A stretch of DNA of 64,000 nucleotides from an uncultured Chloroflexus sp. (GTDB taxonomy: Bacteria; Chloroflexota; Chloroflexia; Chloroflexales; Chloroflexaceae): contig NZ_CALFBQ010000014.1 of assembly GCF_937951745.1 (NCBI RefSeq), forward strand, positions 50,709-114,708, in the 5' to 3' direction. This document shows, piece by piece, positions 35,279 through 44,363 of this stretch (position 1 is the stretch's first letter; every line of letters starts with the position of its first letter). The position numbers and the translations under genes are program-made. The notes below the pieces were generated by a model that saw only the letters and a list, made by a program, of their open reading frames with translations, was not told where the DNA came from and did no database searches.

Positions 35279-35863
35279 TCACGAGCCAAGCAACTCTTCG
35301 GCCTCGATAATCGCCTGCGCAATATCCTTCATCTTGGTACGCTTATCACGAGCGCGCTGGCGGAGCCGCTCATACGCATCGCGCTCGCTCAGGCCAAGGC
35401 GCTGCATCAAAATCCCCTTCGCCCGCTCGATCAACTTGCGCGCCTCCAACGCCTCTTGCAATTCAAGATTTTCATTGCGCAGATTTTGCAACTCGCGGTG
35501 GCGGGCCAACGCAATCGAAATCGCCGGTGGCAACTCCTGCTCATTGATCGGCTTGACCAAATAGGCCAGCGCACCGGCTGCCTCGGCCCGCCGGACGGTA
35601 TCCTTATCGGCAAATGCCGTCAACATCACCACCGGAATGCCGGTCTGATCACGGATACGGGCCGTCGCCTCGGTACCGTCCATCTCCGGCATGCGAATAT
35701 CCATAATCACCAGATCAGGCTTCAGGCGGGTGGCAAGCATCACCGCCTCGGCGCCGGTACGGGCAATGCCAACCACCTCGTAGCCCAGCCCCTTCAACTG
35801 CTCTTCGAGAGTGAGCGATACGAGATCATTATCCTCGGCAATCAGGATGCGAATCGCGGCCAC
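35279..35863 (-). CDS. response regulator with ANTAR RNA-binding domain
   Basis: 194 residues from GTG 35863, chosen because GGGAGG lies six bases upstream; the frame is open earlier without support. The receiver domain has EDND near the N-terminus, phospho-acceptor D55 in VIMDIRMPEMDG, and the conserved Thr/Lys (MLTAFA, LVKPINE). Residues about 130-190 (LIERAKGILMQRLGLSE, then AYERLRQRARDKRTKM) are an ANTAR domain, which binds tandem hairpins in leader RNAs and prevents termination, as in AmiR and EutV. No histidine kinase is adjacent, so the input is unknown. The gene lies upstream of the attenuator region on the same strand, separated by repeats. Confidence 0.92.
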   Translation of the reverse strand: MAAIRILIAEDNDLVSLTLEEQLKGLGYEVVGIARTGAEAVMLATRLKPDLVIMDIRMPEMDGTEATARIRDQTGIPVVMLTAFADKDTVRRAEAAGALAYLVKPINEQELPPAISIALARHRELQNLRNENLELQEALEARKLIERAKGILMQRLGLSERDAYERLRQRARDKRTKMKDIAQAIIEAEELLGS

Positions 35864-36035
35864 GGCTGCCTCCCGCTGCAAGCTTATGCGCCTAATGTGA
35901 TGAGCTAGATCATACCACAAGATGGGCAAGGGTGTGATACAATTTAGTATGAGATGAAGTGTTTGCGTATGCAACTGACGCCATTGGGGCGACAGCCGCA
36001 CACACCACCGCCAACATCGGGGTGAGGAGGGCGTG

Positions 36036-36689
36036 ATGCGCTACGACATCACGAATATTGCAATCGAAGACTATCTGCACGATCTCATGCCACCGCGCAA
36101 CGAGGTATTAGCCAACCTCGAAGCGCGCGCCAAACAGCAGGGTTTGTCGCTGGTCGGGCCGGTGCAGGGACAATTTCTCTATTTACAGGCGCTGATGATG
36201 AATGCCCGCAACGCGCTTGAAGTGGGCATCACCACCGGCTATGCTGCCACCTTCATTATGAAGGCGCTCCGCCAGACTGGCGGCAAAATGACGGCAATTG
36301 AGCGCAATCCAGAACGGGTCAAGCTCGCTAACGAAGTGATCGAAGCCGCCGGCTACCGCGATCTGATTACGATCCATTTCGGCGATTGGCGCGAGATCCT
36401 GCCCTCGCTCAATCAGGAATTCGACCTCATCTTCCTCGACGTCCTGCGTAATTCCTCCGACGACGAACAGGCAATGCAGGCACTTGAGCTGTGCGTTCCA
36501 CTGCTCAGCCCCGGCGGCGTGCTCATCGCCGATAACGTGCTGTGCAGCGCGCAAGTGCTCGAAGAAGACGCCTCACCGCTCGTGCGCGGCATCCAGCGTT
36601 TCAACCGCGCCATCATGGAGCATCCGCAGCTCGAGTCGGTGATCATCCCGCTGCGCGATGGCGTCTCGATCAGCCGCAAAAAGCGTTAA
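36036..36689 (+). CDS. O-methyltransferase (cation-dependent, SAM)
   Basis: 217 residues from ATG 36036 (AGGAGG just upstream; a GTG three bases earlier is also possible). The SAM-binding signature LEVGITTGYAATFIMKAL, the acidic IERNPERVKLA and FDLIFLDVLRN with the metal-binding Asp and then DNVLC match the catechol/caffeoyl-CoA O-methyltransferase family. Members methylate catechols and other small hydroxyl compounds; the substrate here is unknown. It is divergent from the response regulator and stands alone, with a hairpin terminator after it. Confidence 0.85.
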   Translation: MRYDITNIAIEDYLHDLMPPRNEVLANLEARAKQQGLSLVGPVQGQFLYLQALMMNARNALEVGITTGYAATFIMKALRQTGGKMTAIERNPERVKLANEVIEAAGYRDLITIHFGDWREILPSLNQEFDLIFLDVLRNSSDDEQAMQALELCVPLLSPGGVLIADNVLCSAQVLEEDASPLVRGIQRFNRAIMEHPQLESVIIPLRDGVSISRKKR

Positions 36690-36732
36690 AGAACGGCTGT
36701 TTATCAACGAATAGTCCTAGGTGAGGATGTGA

Positions 36733-36756
36733 GGAGCCGCACAGCCGGGCGGCTCC
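36733..36756 (+). terminator. hairpin after methyltransferase gene (REP-like unit)
   Basis: GGAGCCGC (36733-36740) and GCGGCTCC (36749-36756) with loop ACAGCCGG. The same stem with a one-base loop change occurs at 55191-55214, so it may be both terminator and member of a repeat family. Confidence 0.55.
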
Positions 36757-36788
36757 CTTAAACAACTCATTATCCCATTCATTGTCCT

Positions 36789-38558
36789 ATGCCGCCTTCT
36801 GATCGGCGCCATAACCTCGCCGAATGGGCTGCGTTACGCGCATTCGCCCAAATCCTCAACCAAACGCTTGACCTGCGCACGGCGCTGGAAGCGGCGCTTA
36901 GCCATATTCTGGCGTTGACCGGCCTAGAGGCCGGCTGGATCTACTTGCACGATGAAGGCGATCAGTTTACACTCGCCGCGCGCCAGCACCTCCCTCCGGC
37001 GCTCAATTATCCCGGTTTGGCATGGCAAGGCGAATGCACTTGTCAAGAAACCTGCCGTGAGGGCCACCTGCGTGAACCAACCTTAATGGCATGTTCACGG
37101 CTCCGCAGCGCCGTCGGCGACAAGCGCGGCCTATCGCATCACGTCTCGATCGCATTACGCGACAACTCCCGCGTGGTAGGCATCCTCAATCTAGCCACCA
37201 GCCAGTGGGTGCGGCTCAAGACGCCCGATCAACACCTCATGGCCGCGATCGGCGATCTGCTCGGCATTGCCATCGCCCGTGCTCACCTCTACGAAGAGTT
37301 CAGCGTGCGCCGAGTGCAAGAACGGCGCGCCTTGCTGTCGCTCTCACAAGAACTGTTGGTCAGCGATAGTCTCGAACCGGCTTTGCAACGATTAGTGCGC
37401 GTCGGTGCGCGCCTGCTCGATGCCGATGCCTGCGCGTTCGTCGAAGCCGATGAAGAAGGCGGGAGAGCAGTGCTGCGTGCCTGTTATGGCTGGGCCTTGC
37501 CTGCCGGCAGTGCATGGCCGCTAACGCTCGACGAAGATCACCCGCACCTGTGGTACTTGCCCGAACGCAGCAACCAACTGCCTGCCGATACGTTGATGCG
37601 CCTGCCGCCGCTTTTGCGCCGGCAGAACTTTCAAGGCCACCTCGCCGTTCCGATTGAACTCGGCGGCGCGCAGCTTGGCTTGCTCTTGGTGAACACCATC
37701 ACCCCCCGCGCATTTCTCGACAGCGAAACCGAGCTGCTCGGTCTGCTCGCTAGCCAACTGGCTCAGATGATCGACCGCGAGCGGCTCAACCAAGAGGCGC
37801 TCGCCCGCCAACGGCTCGAACGCGAACTCGATCTGGCCAGTGAGATACAGGCTAGTTTCTTGCCTAACTGTTGTCCCTTTGTGCCCGGCTTGCAGATCGA
37901 AGCCTTCTACCGCGCCGCCCGCCAAGTCGGCGGCGATTTCTACGATTTTATCGAATTGCCGCCGGCAACCCCCGCCAGTGCGCCCCGCCTCGGTGTCGTC
38001 ATCGCCGACGTGACCGACAAAGGCGTGCCGGCAGCTCTGTTTATGGCCCTCTCGCGCACCTTGCTCCGCGCCAGCGCCATTGATGGCCGCCCGCCGGTCG
38101 CCGTGCTGCAACGCGCCAACCGGCTCATTCTGGCCGATTCACGGGCCGGCCTGTTCGTGACCTGCTTCTATGCCCAAATCGATCCAGTCACCGGCCAGAT
38201 CACGTTTGCCAACGGCGGTCACAACTACCCGCTCCTGTACCGCCACGCGACCGGTCAAGTAATACCGCTTGCCGCACAAGGGATCGTACTCGGCATCATC
38301 CCCGATCCGCACTTTGCGCCGGGAGACCTCGCGTTCGAACCGGGTGACGTGCTGCTCTTCTACACTGATGGTATCACCGAGGCAATGAACGCGGAACGCG
38401 AACTGTTCGGCGACGACCGGCTCGCGGCTGTCCTCCGCGCTACCCATCATCAAACCCCCGCCGAGATCGTGGCCGCCGTGCTCGCCGCCGTCAATGCCTT
38501 CGCCGGCGATGCGCCCCAAGCCGACGATATGACGATGGTGGTGATTAAGCGGATGTAG
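36789..38558 (+). CDS. GAF-domain serine/threonine phosphatase (SpoIIE/PP2C family)
   Basis: 589 residues. Residues 15-165 form a GAF domain with a CTCQETC cysteine cluster and a LGIAIARAHLYEEF end helix; a second GAF-like domain covers about 185-340 (LARVGARLLDADACAFVEAD type sequence, ending LLASQLAQMIDRE). A short helical linker (ELDLASEIQASFLP) leads to the SpoIIE phosphatase: QVGGDFYDFI, VVIADVTDKGVPAALFMAL, ANGGHNYPLLYR and DVLLFYTDGITEAMN carry the metal-binding residues. Such proteins usually dephosphorylate anti-anti-sigma factors, but no partner-switch genes are near. The Cys cluster may hold a metal or sense redox state, an inference. Confidence 0.9.
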   Translation: MPPSDRRHNLAEWAALRAFAQILNQTLDLRTALEAALSHILALTGLEAGWIYLHDEGDQFTLAARQHLPPALNYPGLAWQGECTCQETCREGHLREPTLMACSRLRSAVGDKRGLSHHVSIALRDNSRVVGILNLATSQWVRLKTPDQHLMAAIGDLLGIAIARAHLYEEFSVRRVQERRALLSLSQELLVSDSLEPALQRLVRVGARLLDADACAFVEADEEGGRAVLRACYGWALPAGSAWPLTLDEDHPHLWYLPERSNQLPADTLMRLPPLLRRQNFQGHLAVPIELGGAQLGLLLVNTITPRAFLDSETELLGLLASQLAQMIDRERLNQEALARQRLERELDLASEIQASFLPNCCPFVPGLQIEAFYRAARQVGGDFYDFIELPPATPASAPRLGVVIADVTDKGVPAALFMALSRTLLRASAIDGRPPVAVLQRANRLILADSRAGLFVTCFYAQIDPVTGQITFANGGHNYPLLYRHATGQVIPLAAQGIVLGIIPDPHFAPGDLAFEPGDVLLFYTDGITEAMNAERELFGDDRLAAVLRATHHQTPAEIVAAVLAAVNAFAGDAPQADDMTMVVIKRM

Positions 38559-38591
38559 TGTGAGACTGCTTGCTCGATCACAGACTGCGAT

Positions 38592-40175
38592 TTAATACTT
38601 ATCCTCAACAATAGTCATATGAAAGAAATGTTCGCGCAAAATATCTGCACCGGGAGCCTCTGGATCAAAGATCACGATGTAATCGAGATCAAGTGACTGC
38701 ACGTAGGCAACGAAGTCAGCCGGGTTTGTGAAATTGGGGCCGTGATCAAGCAAATAATCTTGATAGTGCAGTTGAATCAACTGGTTAGTAAGGCGGCGAT
38801 CGTACAACGTGGCAATAAACGCCATACGACCACTCAAGTAGCCAATGCGCAAATTTCCCTGTTCAAAAATATCAAAAGAGACGATGTCAGAACGGCGATG
38901 CTCACGTAAGATGGAAATTGCTTCTTGGGTAAAGGTTCTGTAGTTGCCGCTGCCGATAATATTGGCGGCAATGTAGATAATACTGATGACCATTACCCCC
39001 GCATAACTATACAAAGAAAGCCGGTAGCTACTGGGATTCGTCGCTACCAGCATCGCCGGCCATAAAGCCGCCACTGCCGGCAGAAACAACACATACCGCG
39101 GCACGCTGAGATGAAACGGCAAAACAACAACGATTGCAACCGAAACCGCAAGCACAAACCAAAATGCTCGGCGTTGCAACGCTGGCATGCAATGAGAACG
39201 CAAAGCCACTAGCCCGATCATGAATAATGAAATCGGAAACATCAATCCAAACGCATCATTCGTGATGTGAGGCACAAGGTGATAGACAACGGGTGATTTG
39301 GGAATGAGCGGATGGGGCAAGACGGCCTGCGGCGATAAGTTTGGAAACAGTATCCCTTGGTAGGGAAAACCAAGATTGGTTAAGATCGTAGATAGCGGTT
39401 GCGGCAAAGCTAACGGATAGATCGGATTGCCTTTCAACCACAGATTGCGCAAATACCACCCCGATGTAAATAATCCACTGCCAACCACGAACATCAAGGA
39501 TCGCCACGAGGGCTTGTACGACCTGATCGCGACCATCACTGCAATTGCCGCCAACATCAACACCGTGCCAAATAACAACCCATGATATTTCACACTTGCT
39601 GACAGGATTGCCGCACCAATTCCATACCAAGCATAATCAACCTGCCGTTGAATAAACGCCAGCGTGAGCAAGTACAAACTCAGATACACTAACCAGTTGA
39701 TATGAATATCAACATAAAAGGCTACCGTCTGCGCGAACAGTACCGGAATAACCCCACACAGAGCCACAGATAACAAACGAATGTGACAAGCTGCCGTCCA
39801 AATCCCGGCAAACTGGTAACTCACCACCAAAAACAAGACGTAAAACAGCGCACCTGACAGATTGGTGCTATTGATATCGCGAGTGATGGCAACGATCAGG
39901 CCAACCAATGCCTCTGCACCAGCCGGAAACCAGAATGAGGTAAACGCGGCATCTATATCAACGTAGTAGGGATTAGCATGACGAGCAATTTCCACCGCCA
40001 TCGGAATATGATATGCGGTATCGTCAATAAAATGGCGCACATACGCGACACTATTGAGGCATACTGCAACGATGAGCGCTAGTACGACGCAACTTACTGA
40101 AACATACCAGATGAGCGCAGCAGCACGTTGGAGATTATGTGTGGCAGATATCCAATGGTGCTTCAGTTTTACCAT
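38592..40175 (-). CDS. polytopic membrane protein, GT-C glycosyltransferase-like
   Basis: 527 residues from ATG 40175 (a start at 40235, MALYNSMMRYAVES, is also possible). About ten or more hydrophobic helices and an early loop (FIDDTAYHIPMAVEIARHANPYY) with adjacent Asp residues, as in the first periplasmic loop of PMT/ArnT-type GT-C enzymes, which move sugars from lipid carriers. A soluble C-terminal tail follows (HRRSDIVSFDIFEQG, then LDYIVIFDPEAPGADIL). The family cannot be pinned down. Base use is visibly more A/T-rich than that of all neighbours, which suggests horizontal transfer. It lies alone between the phosphatase and tRNA-Ser. Confidence 0.6.
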   Translation of the reverse strand: MVKLKHHWISATHNLQRAAALIWYVSVSCVVLALIVAVCLNSVAYVRHFIDDTAYHIPMAVEIARHANPYYVDIDAAFTSFWFPAGAEALVGLIVAITRDINSTNLSGALFYVLFLVVSYQFAGIWTAACHIRLLSVALCGVIPVLFAQTVAFYVDIHINWLVYLSLYLLTLAFIQRQVDYAWYGIGAAILSASVKYHGLLFGTVLMLAAIAVMVAIRSYKPSWRSLMFVVGSGLFTSGWYLRNLWLKGNPIYPLALPQPLSTILTNLGFPYQGILFPNLSPQAVLPHPLIPKSPVVYHLVPHITNDAFGLMFPISLFMIGLVALRSHCMPALQRRAFWFVLAVSVAIVVVLPFHLSVPRYVLFLPAVAALWPAMLVATNPSSYRLSLYSYAGVMVISIIYIAANIIGSGNYRTFTQEAISILREHRRSDIVSFDIFEQGNLRIGYLSGRMAFIATLYDRRLTNQLIQLHYQDYLLDHGPNFTNPADFVAYVQSLDLDYIVIFDPEAPGADILREHFFHMTIVEDKY

Positions 40176-40257
40176 TTGCCTAATCCAGTCACTTTCTACC
40201 GCGTAGCGCATCATTGAATTATATAGAGCCATAATATTATACAAACGACTCGTCCAC

Positions 40258-40286
40258 TTGCACAGATCAACCCATCTCGCTATAAT
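40258..40286 (+). promoter_or_regulatory. sigma-70-like promoter of tRNA-Ser
   Basis: TTGCAC (40258-40263), 17-base spacer, perfect TATAAT (40281-40286), 19 bases before the tRNA. Confidence 0.78.
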
Positions 40287-40304
40287 ATGATGGCGACGCG
40301 GCAC

Positions 40305-40395
40305 GGGGAGATGACGGAGTGGTTGAACGTGCCCGTCTCGAAAACGGGTAGGGCCTCATAAGCCCTCGTGAGTTCGAATCTCACTCTCCCCGCCA
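40305..40395 (+). tRNA. tRNA-Ser (anticodon CGA)
   Basis: 91 bases including the encoded CCA. The acceptor arms GGGGAGA (40305-40311) and TCTCCCC (40385-40391) pair, the anticodon loop CTCGAAA flanked by CCCGT/ACGGG gives CGA (codon UCG), the long variable arm TAGGGCCTCATAAGCCCTC is class II as expected for serine, and GTTCGAATC is the T loop. The discriminator is G40392. Confidence 0.97.
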
Positions 40396-40403
40396 AACAC
40401 ATT

Positions 40404-40431
40404 GCGCCCGACCTGCGATCAGGTTGGGCGC
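40404..40431 (+). terminator. hairpin after tRNA-Ser
   Basis: GCGCCCGACCTG (40404-40415) and CAGGTTGGGCGC (40420-40431) make a 12-bp stem (one G-T) with a four-base loop nine bases after the tRNA. T-poor downstream, so processing or termination, not proven. Confidence 0.6.
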
Positions 40432-40451
40432 GCCGATTCTTGAGGTAGCCT

Positions 40452-40757
40452 ATGACGTCGGCAGAACAGCGATTGCGCGAACAGTTAGAGGAACAGTTGC
40501 GGCTTAATGAGTGGCTTTATGAACAGCTTGAGCGCCAGCGCGCTATGAACGCCGAGTTACGACGGGCAGTCGCCGATTTGGCCCGCGCCTTCCAAGAATC
40601 ACTCGCCGCCGCAGTCGAAGCCGGTGAAGCCGGCGATCTCGCTGCCATTCGCCGCCTCACCCGCGCCAATCAACAACATTGGCAGCACTACCTGCAACAG
40701 ATTGTCGCCGCTGCTGGCCGCCCTACCGGCACCGACACGCCACCCCCCACCCCCTAA
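40452..40757 (+). CDS. small coiled-coil protein of unknown function
   Basis: 101 residues with a GAGGTAG ribosome site. The sequence is mostly heptad-like (EQRLREQLEEQLRLNEWLYE, then QLERQRAMNAELRRAVADLA), then a second helix and a Pro/Thr-rich tail. No family recognised. The end is convergent with mrpG, 19 bases away. It could be cotranscribed with the tRNA by read-through. Confidence 0.5.
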   Translation: MTSAEQRLREQLEEQLRLNEWLYEQLERQRAMNAELRRAVADLARAFQESLAAAVEAGEAGDLAAIRRLTRANQQHWQHYLQQIVAAAGRPTGTDTPPPTP

Positions 40758-40776
40758 GGACGCCGCATGCGTTGCC

Positions 40777-41136
40777 CTATGACCGCAGCCGGCCCTGCTC
40801 GACATCATACTTACCGGCCAAATCATCCTGCACCGTCTGCGGCGCACGCTTGACGCCGGTCAGGTAGGCAGCTCGATCCAGCATATGCGCCGCAACCGGC
40901 GCCGTCAACCAAAAGAAAGCGATCAGGGCAATCATCTTCGCTGCGGCAATCAGATCACCATGATGCACTGCCACGGCCAACAGCACCCCCATGATCCCCA
41001 ACGTGCCTGTTTTGCCGCTCGCATGGATACGAGTATAGAGATCGGGCAATTTGACAATCCCGACCGATGAAATCAGTACAAATGCCACCCCAATCGTCGC
41101 CAATGTCAGGGTCACAATCTCTTTCAGATCCATCAA
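40777..41136 (-). CDS. mrpG: Na+/H+ antiporter subunit MrpG
   Basis: 119 residues with three membrane helices. ISSVGIVKLPDLYTRIHASG is the MnhG/PhaG signature. It is the last gene of the mrpABCDEFG operon and overlaps mrpF in an ATGA. The C-terminus has a short soluble tail (RAPQTVQDDLAGKYDVEQG). Confidence 0.93.
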   Translation of the reverse strand: MMDLKEIVTLTLATIGVAFVLISSVGIVKLPDLYTRIHASGKTGTLGIMGVLLAVAVHHGDLIAAAKMIALIAFFWLTAPVAAHMLDRAAYLTGVKRAPQTVQDDLAGKYDVEQGRLRS

Positions 41137-41402
41137 CTCCGCCCCTCCTCAATATAGCGGGCCACCGCCACCGTACCCAAAAAGCCAAGCACAGCGACGA
41201 TCAGAATCGCATCGACAAGCGCCAACTGATCGGTAATCACCACATAGAGCGCCACCAATGCCACCACGTGATTCATAATCGCGTCAAACGCCATCGCGCG
41301 ATCAGGAATGCTCGGCCCAATCAGTAAACGCGCCATAGAGATCACCATCGAAATGGCGAGAATTCCCATCAACCCAGCGATCAGCATTTCAAACAACGTC
41401 AT
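41133..41402 (-). CDS. mrpF: Na+/H+ antiporter subunit MrpF
   Basis: 89 residues, three membrane helices, with the family's LLIGPSIPDRAMAFDAI motif containing the conserved Pro, Asp and Arg. It lies 12 bases downstream of mrpE and overlaps mrpG in an ATGA. MrpF is a required small subunit of the complex in other bacteria. Confidence 0.93.
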   Translation of the reverse strand: MTLFEMLIAGLMGILAISMVISMARLLIGPSIPDRAMAFDAIMNHVVALVALYVVITDQLALVDAILIVAVLGFLGTVAVARYIEEGRS

Positions 41403-41414
41403 GGTGATTGACCC

Positions 41415-41927
41415 CTACGGTAACAGTTCCATCACCCGCCGCTCGAAGTTCTGCTTTATGTCATTACGCACCGCATCGGCGTCCTGTACATCAATACAGT
41501 GAATATAGATCGTGCGCCGATCGGTCGAAATATCGAGCGAGACGGTGCCCGGCGTCAGCGTTATCAGATTCGCCAAGACGGTAATCCCGGCATCGCTCTT
41601 AACATCGAGGGGAATGGCGATAATGCCGGGGCGAATATCGGCAACGCGCCGAAAGAGCACGATGCGCGCCATATCGATATTCGCCTTCAAGATGCTCCAA
41701 ACCGCAAAACCGATAAACGCAATCCACTTGACCGTCAGGTGAGCATACTTGCGCGAATCCATACGCGGACGGCCCAACCCGCCGTTGACAAAGGGAATGC
41801 TCAAGAACCGACTCGCTAGCGCGACGATAGCATAACTGACCGCCAAGCCAACGATCAGGTCGGGAAGCGTAAAGCTGCTTTGCAGCGCCATCCACGTGAG
41901 GGTAAGAATGAGTATCAATACAATCAT
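41415..41927 (-). CDS. mrpE: Na+/H+ antiporter subunit MrpE
   Basis: 170 residues. Two N-terminal membrane helices (LILILTLTWMALQSSFTLPD) followed by the soluble domain with ANLITLTPGTVSLDISTDRR, the MnhE/PhaE signature, and the end IYIHCIDVQDADAV. It starts 10 bases after mrpD. Needed for assembly of the complex in other organisms. Confidence 0.92.
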   Translation of the reverse strand: MIVLILILTLTWMALQSSFTLPDLIVGLAVSYAIVALASRFLSIPFVNGGLGRPRMDSRKYAHLTVKWIAFIGFAVWSILKANIDMARIVLFRRVADIRPGIIAIPLDVKSDAGITVLANLITLTPGTVSLDISTDRRTIYIHCIDVQDADAVRNDIKQNFERRVMELLP

Positions 41928-41937
41928 ACACCCCCCT

Positions 41938-43455
41938 TTACTTCAGCGCCGCCCGATATACCGCTTCGCAACCATCGGCGCCACAGACCGCGGTAATGTA
42001 GACGTTGCGGTCAAACGCCTGTTGGCCGGCTATCGCGTTGTAGTCAACCAACGGTCCAGCCAATAAGCCGAGCGCCACGCTAAGGATAACCAGCGCCGCT
42101 CCCGGCGCCAACAGGCCAAACGGTACTCGCGGCAAGCGATTGACATCGTCGTAAGACTTCTTCCAGAAGACCTCATTCCAGATTTTGAGCATCGAGAAGA
42201 AGGTCAAAATACTGGTACCAGCAGCCACTGCGGTGATCAGATACGCTTGCTGACTGACGCCTACCTGTAAGAGGATCAGCTTGCCGATAAATCCGCTGAG
42301 CGGCGGGATACCGGCCAGCGACAGGATGCCAAGGAACCAAAACAAGGCCAACAGGGGTTCGCGACGGGCCAAACCTCCCATCTTCTTCAGATCGCCGGTG
42401 CCGTAAATCTGCTCGGCTGCACCACCAATAAAGAACAGCGCCATCTTGACGATCATCACATGCGCGGTAAAGACTAAACCGGCGGCCAAACCGGCGGCGC
42501 TCGCCAATCCCAATCCCATCACGCTATAGCCAATCTGGCTGATAATGTGAAAACTGAGGATACGGCGCACGTTCATCTGTGCCACCGCTCCCAACACCCC
42601 GATCACCATCGTCAAACCGGCGAGCAAGAGGATCCACGGCCCATACGTAGCCAATTCATTCTGAAACAGCAGCCCAAACGTCCGGTAAAGCGCGTACACC
42701 CCCACCTTCGTCATTAACCCGCTAAAGATAGCGGTGACGGCGACCGGTGGTGTGTGGTAGCTAGAAGGCAGCCAAAAGAAGAGCGGTACAATCGCGGCTT
42801 TACTGCCAAAGGCAAACAGCAGGATTCCGGCCAACACCGTCTGCAAGCCGGGATTCGCTAATGTTGCCATCCGCTCGGCGATATGAGCCATATTGAGCGT
42901 ACCGGCAAACCCGTACACCAAGCCGCAGCCGGCGAGAAAAGCGGTGCTGCCAAGCAAATTGAGCACCACATATTTAAGGCCGCCTTCAAGCTGATCGCGG
43001 CTGCCGCCAAGCGTAATCAAGCCAAATGATGCCACCAGCAACACTTCAAACCAGACATACAAGTTGAAGAGATCACCGGTGAGAAAGGCACCGCTGACTC
43101 CAAGGAGCAAGAGCAGCAACAGCGGGTAATAAAAGTGATCTTCCCGTTGTTCGTCAATCGAATAGAAGCTATAGATAATCGTCGTCAGCATGAGCAAGGC
43201 TGCCAACATCACCATCAGCGCGCTCATACCATCGACCACCAGCGAGATACCGAACGGCGCAAACCAACCCGATGCTTGCGCTACTAACGGCCCGGTTGCC
43301 GGCACAACGCTCATCAACCACAGACCATACCCCAAATTGATCAGCACACTGATCAACGCAATTGCTCGCGCCACAAGACGCTGCTGGTTGAACAACACGG
43401 CTAATGCGCCCCCGATCATTGGCGTAATGATCGGAATAAAGAGATGAAAGACCAT
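41938..43455 (-). CDS. mrpD: Na+/H+ antiporter subunit MrpD
   Basis: 505 residues from ATG 43455 (AGGA nine bases upstream), preferred over the ATG at 43473. About 14 membrane helices with the proton-channel domain shared with complex I subunits NuoM/NuoN: the Glu in VWFEVLLVASFGL, the Lys in FGSKAAIVPLFFWLPSSYHT, and the Lys further on in IVKMALFFIGGAAEQI. It is one of the two large ion-pumping subunits. Lies 21 bases after mrpC. Confidence 0.95.
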   Translation of the reverse strand: MVFHLFIPIITPMIGGALAVLFNQQRLVARAIALISVLINLGYGLWLMSVVPATGPLVAQASGWFAPFGISLVVDGMSALMVMLAALLMLTTIIYSFYSIDEQREDHFYYPLLLLLLLGVSGAFLTGDLFNLYVWFEVLLVASFGLITLGGSRDQLEGGLKYVVLNLLGSTAFLAGCGLVYGFAGTLNMAHIAERMATLANPGLQTVLAGILLFAFGSKAAIVPLFFWLPSSYHTPPVAVTAIFSGLMTKVGVYALYRTFGLLFQNELATYGPWILLLAGLTMVIGVLGAVAQMNVRRILSFHIISQIGYSVMGLGLASAAGLAAGLVFTAHVMIVKMALFFIGGAAEQIYGTGDLKKMGGLARREPLLALFWFLGILSLAGIPPLSGFIGKLILLQVGVSQQAYLITAVAAGTSILTFFSMLKIWNEVFWKKSYDDVNRLPRVPFGLLAPGAALVILSVALGLLAGPLVDYNAIAGQQAFDRNVYITAVCGADGCEAVYRAALK

Positions 43456-43476
43456 ATCTATATTCCTATGCAAACG

Positions 43477-43827
43477 TTATAGCCGGTCGGTCGTCGAGAG
43501 ATCATCCAGATCGTCGCTGCCTGCGGCCTGATTCGAGCGATAGGCCAGTGCCAACACAAACGCAGTAAACCCAAAGCTAATCACAATCGCCGTCAAGATC
43601 AACGCCTGCACTAACGGATCAGCAACACCGGCAGGTGGTTGGCCGCTCGCATCGATCAACGGCGGCGCGCCACGGCGCACACCATCACCCATAGTAAAAA
43701 TGAGTAAGTTGACGCCATGGCTTAGCAAGATCAACCCGAGGATCAATTTCACTACCGAGCGACGCAACACCAGATAGGTCGCACCACCAAAGAGCGCGCC
43801 AATCGCAATTGCGAGCAGAATGATCAT
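43477..43827 (-). CDS. mrpC: Na+/H+ antiporter subunit MrpC
   Basis: 116 residues, three helices, homologous to NuoK of complex [19 protein letters not shown] and [24 protein letters not shown] overlap with mrpB. It fits the standard order B-C-D. Confidence 0.94.
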   Translation of the reverse strand: MIILLAIAIGALFGGATYLVLRRSVVKLILGLILLSHGVNLLIFTMGDGVRRGAPPLIDASGQPPAGVADPLVQALILTAIVISFGFTAFVLALAYRSNQAAGSDDLDDLSTTDRL

Positions 43828-44363
43828 ACGCCATCCTCCGTCTCTACCGGCGATGGTTTCATGGCCGGTAATGGGAAGAGGATCGGTTCCTCTACCAGTA
43901 ACAGCGCGATTTTGGTCGTCACTCCAATGACGGTCAAGTAGACGCCGATATCAAACAATACTGGCGTGCCAAGTTTACCCACGCCGGGGATCGGTTCGGG
44001 CAGCCAGAAGGCTTGCATATACGGCAGGCCGGCAACCATTGCCGGCAGACCCCAGATCGCGCCGAAGAAAACGCCAAACGCTGCCAATAGCAGATAATTG
44101 ACCGGCAAAATACGCCGGGCCGTTTTAGGGCCAAACGCGACCATTTGCAGAATGATCGCGCTTGCTGCCAGCAACCCACCGATAAATCCGCCACCGGGCA
44201 GATTGTGCCCGCGCAGCAGCATATAGATCGAGAGCAGCAACAGCAGCGGCATCATCAGCCGGCTGACGGTGCGCAGAATGAGCGAGTCGTACAGCGCGCT
44301 ATCTCTTGGTGTCGACCGGCTCGGCAGCCGGTTCGGTGGTGGTAACTCGTTCCGGTGCAACAT
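43824..44363 (-). CDS. mrpB: Na+/H+ antiporter subunit MrpB
   Basis: 179 residues from ATG 44363 (AGGGGAAAG upstream), overlapping the end of mrpA by 65 bases. MnhB-family sequence: [39 protein letters not shown], and [19 protein letters not shown]. In standard operons MrpB is a separate protein as here, following an MrpA that carries its own MrpB-like C-terminal part. Confidence 0.94.
   Translation of the reverse strand: MLHRNELPPPNRLPSRSTPRDSALYDSLILRTVSRLMMPLLLLLSIYMLLRGHNLPGGGFIGGLLAASAIILQMVAFGPKTARRILPVNYLLLAAFGVFFGAIWGLPAMVAGLPYMQAFWLPEPIPGVGKLGTPVLFDIGVYLTVIGVTTKIALLLVEEPILFPLPAMKPSPVETEDGV

Noticed and set aside
40305..40395. integration hotspot with att site at the tRNA
   Set aside because: No duplicated 3' end of the tRNA and no integrase found in the window.
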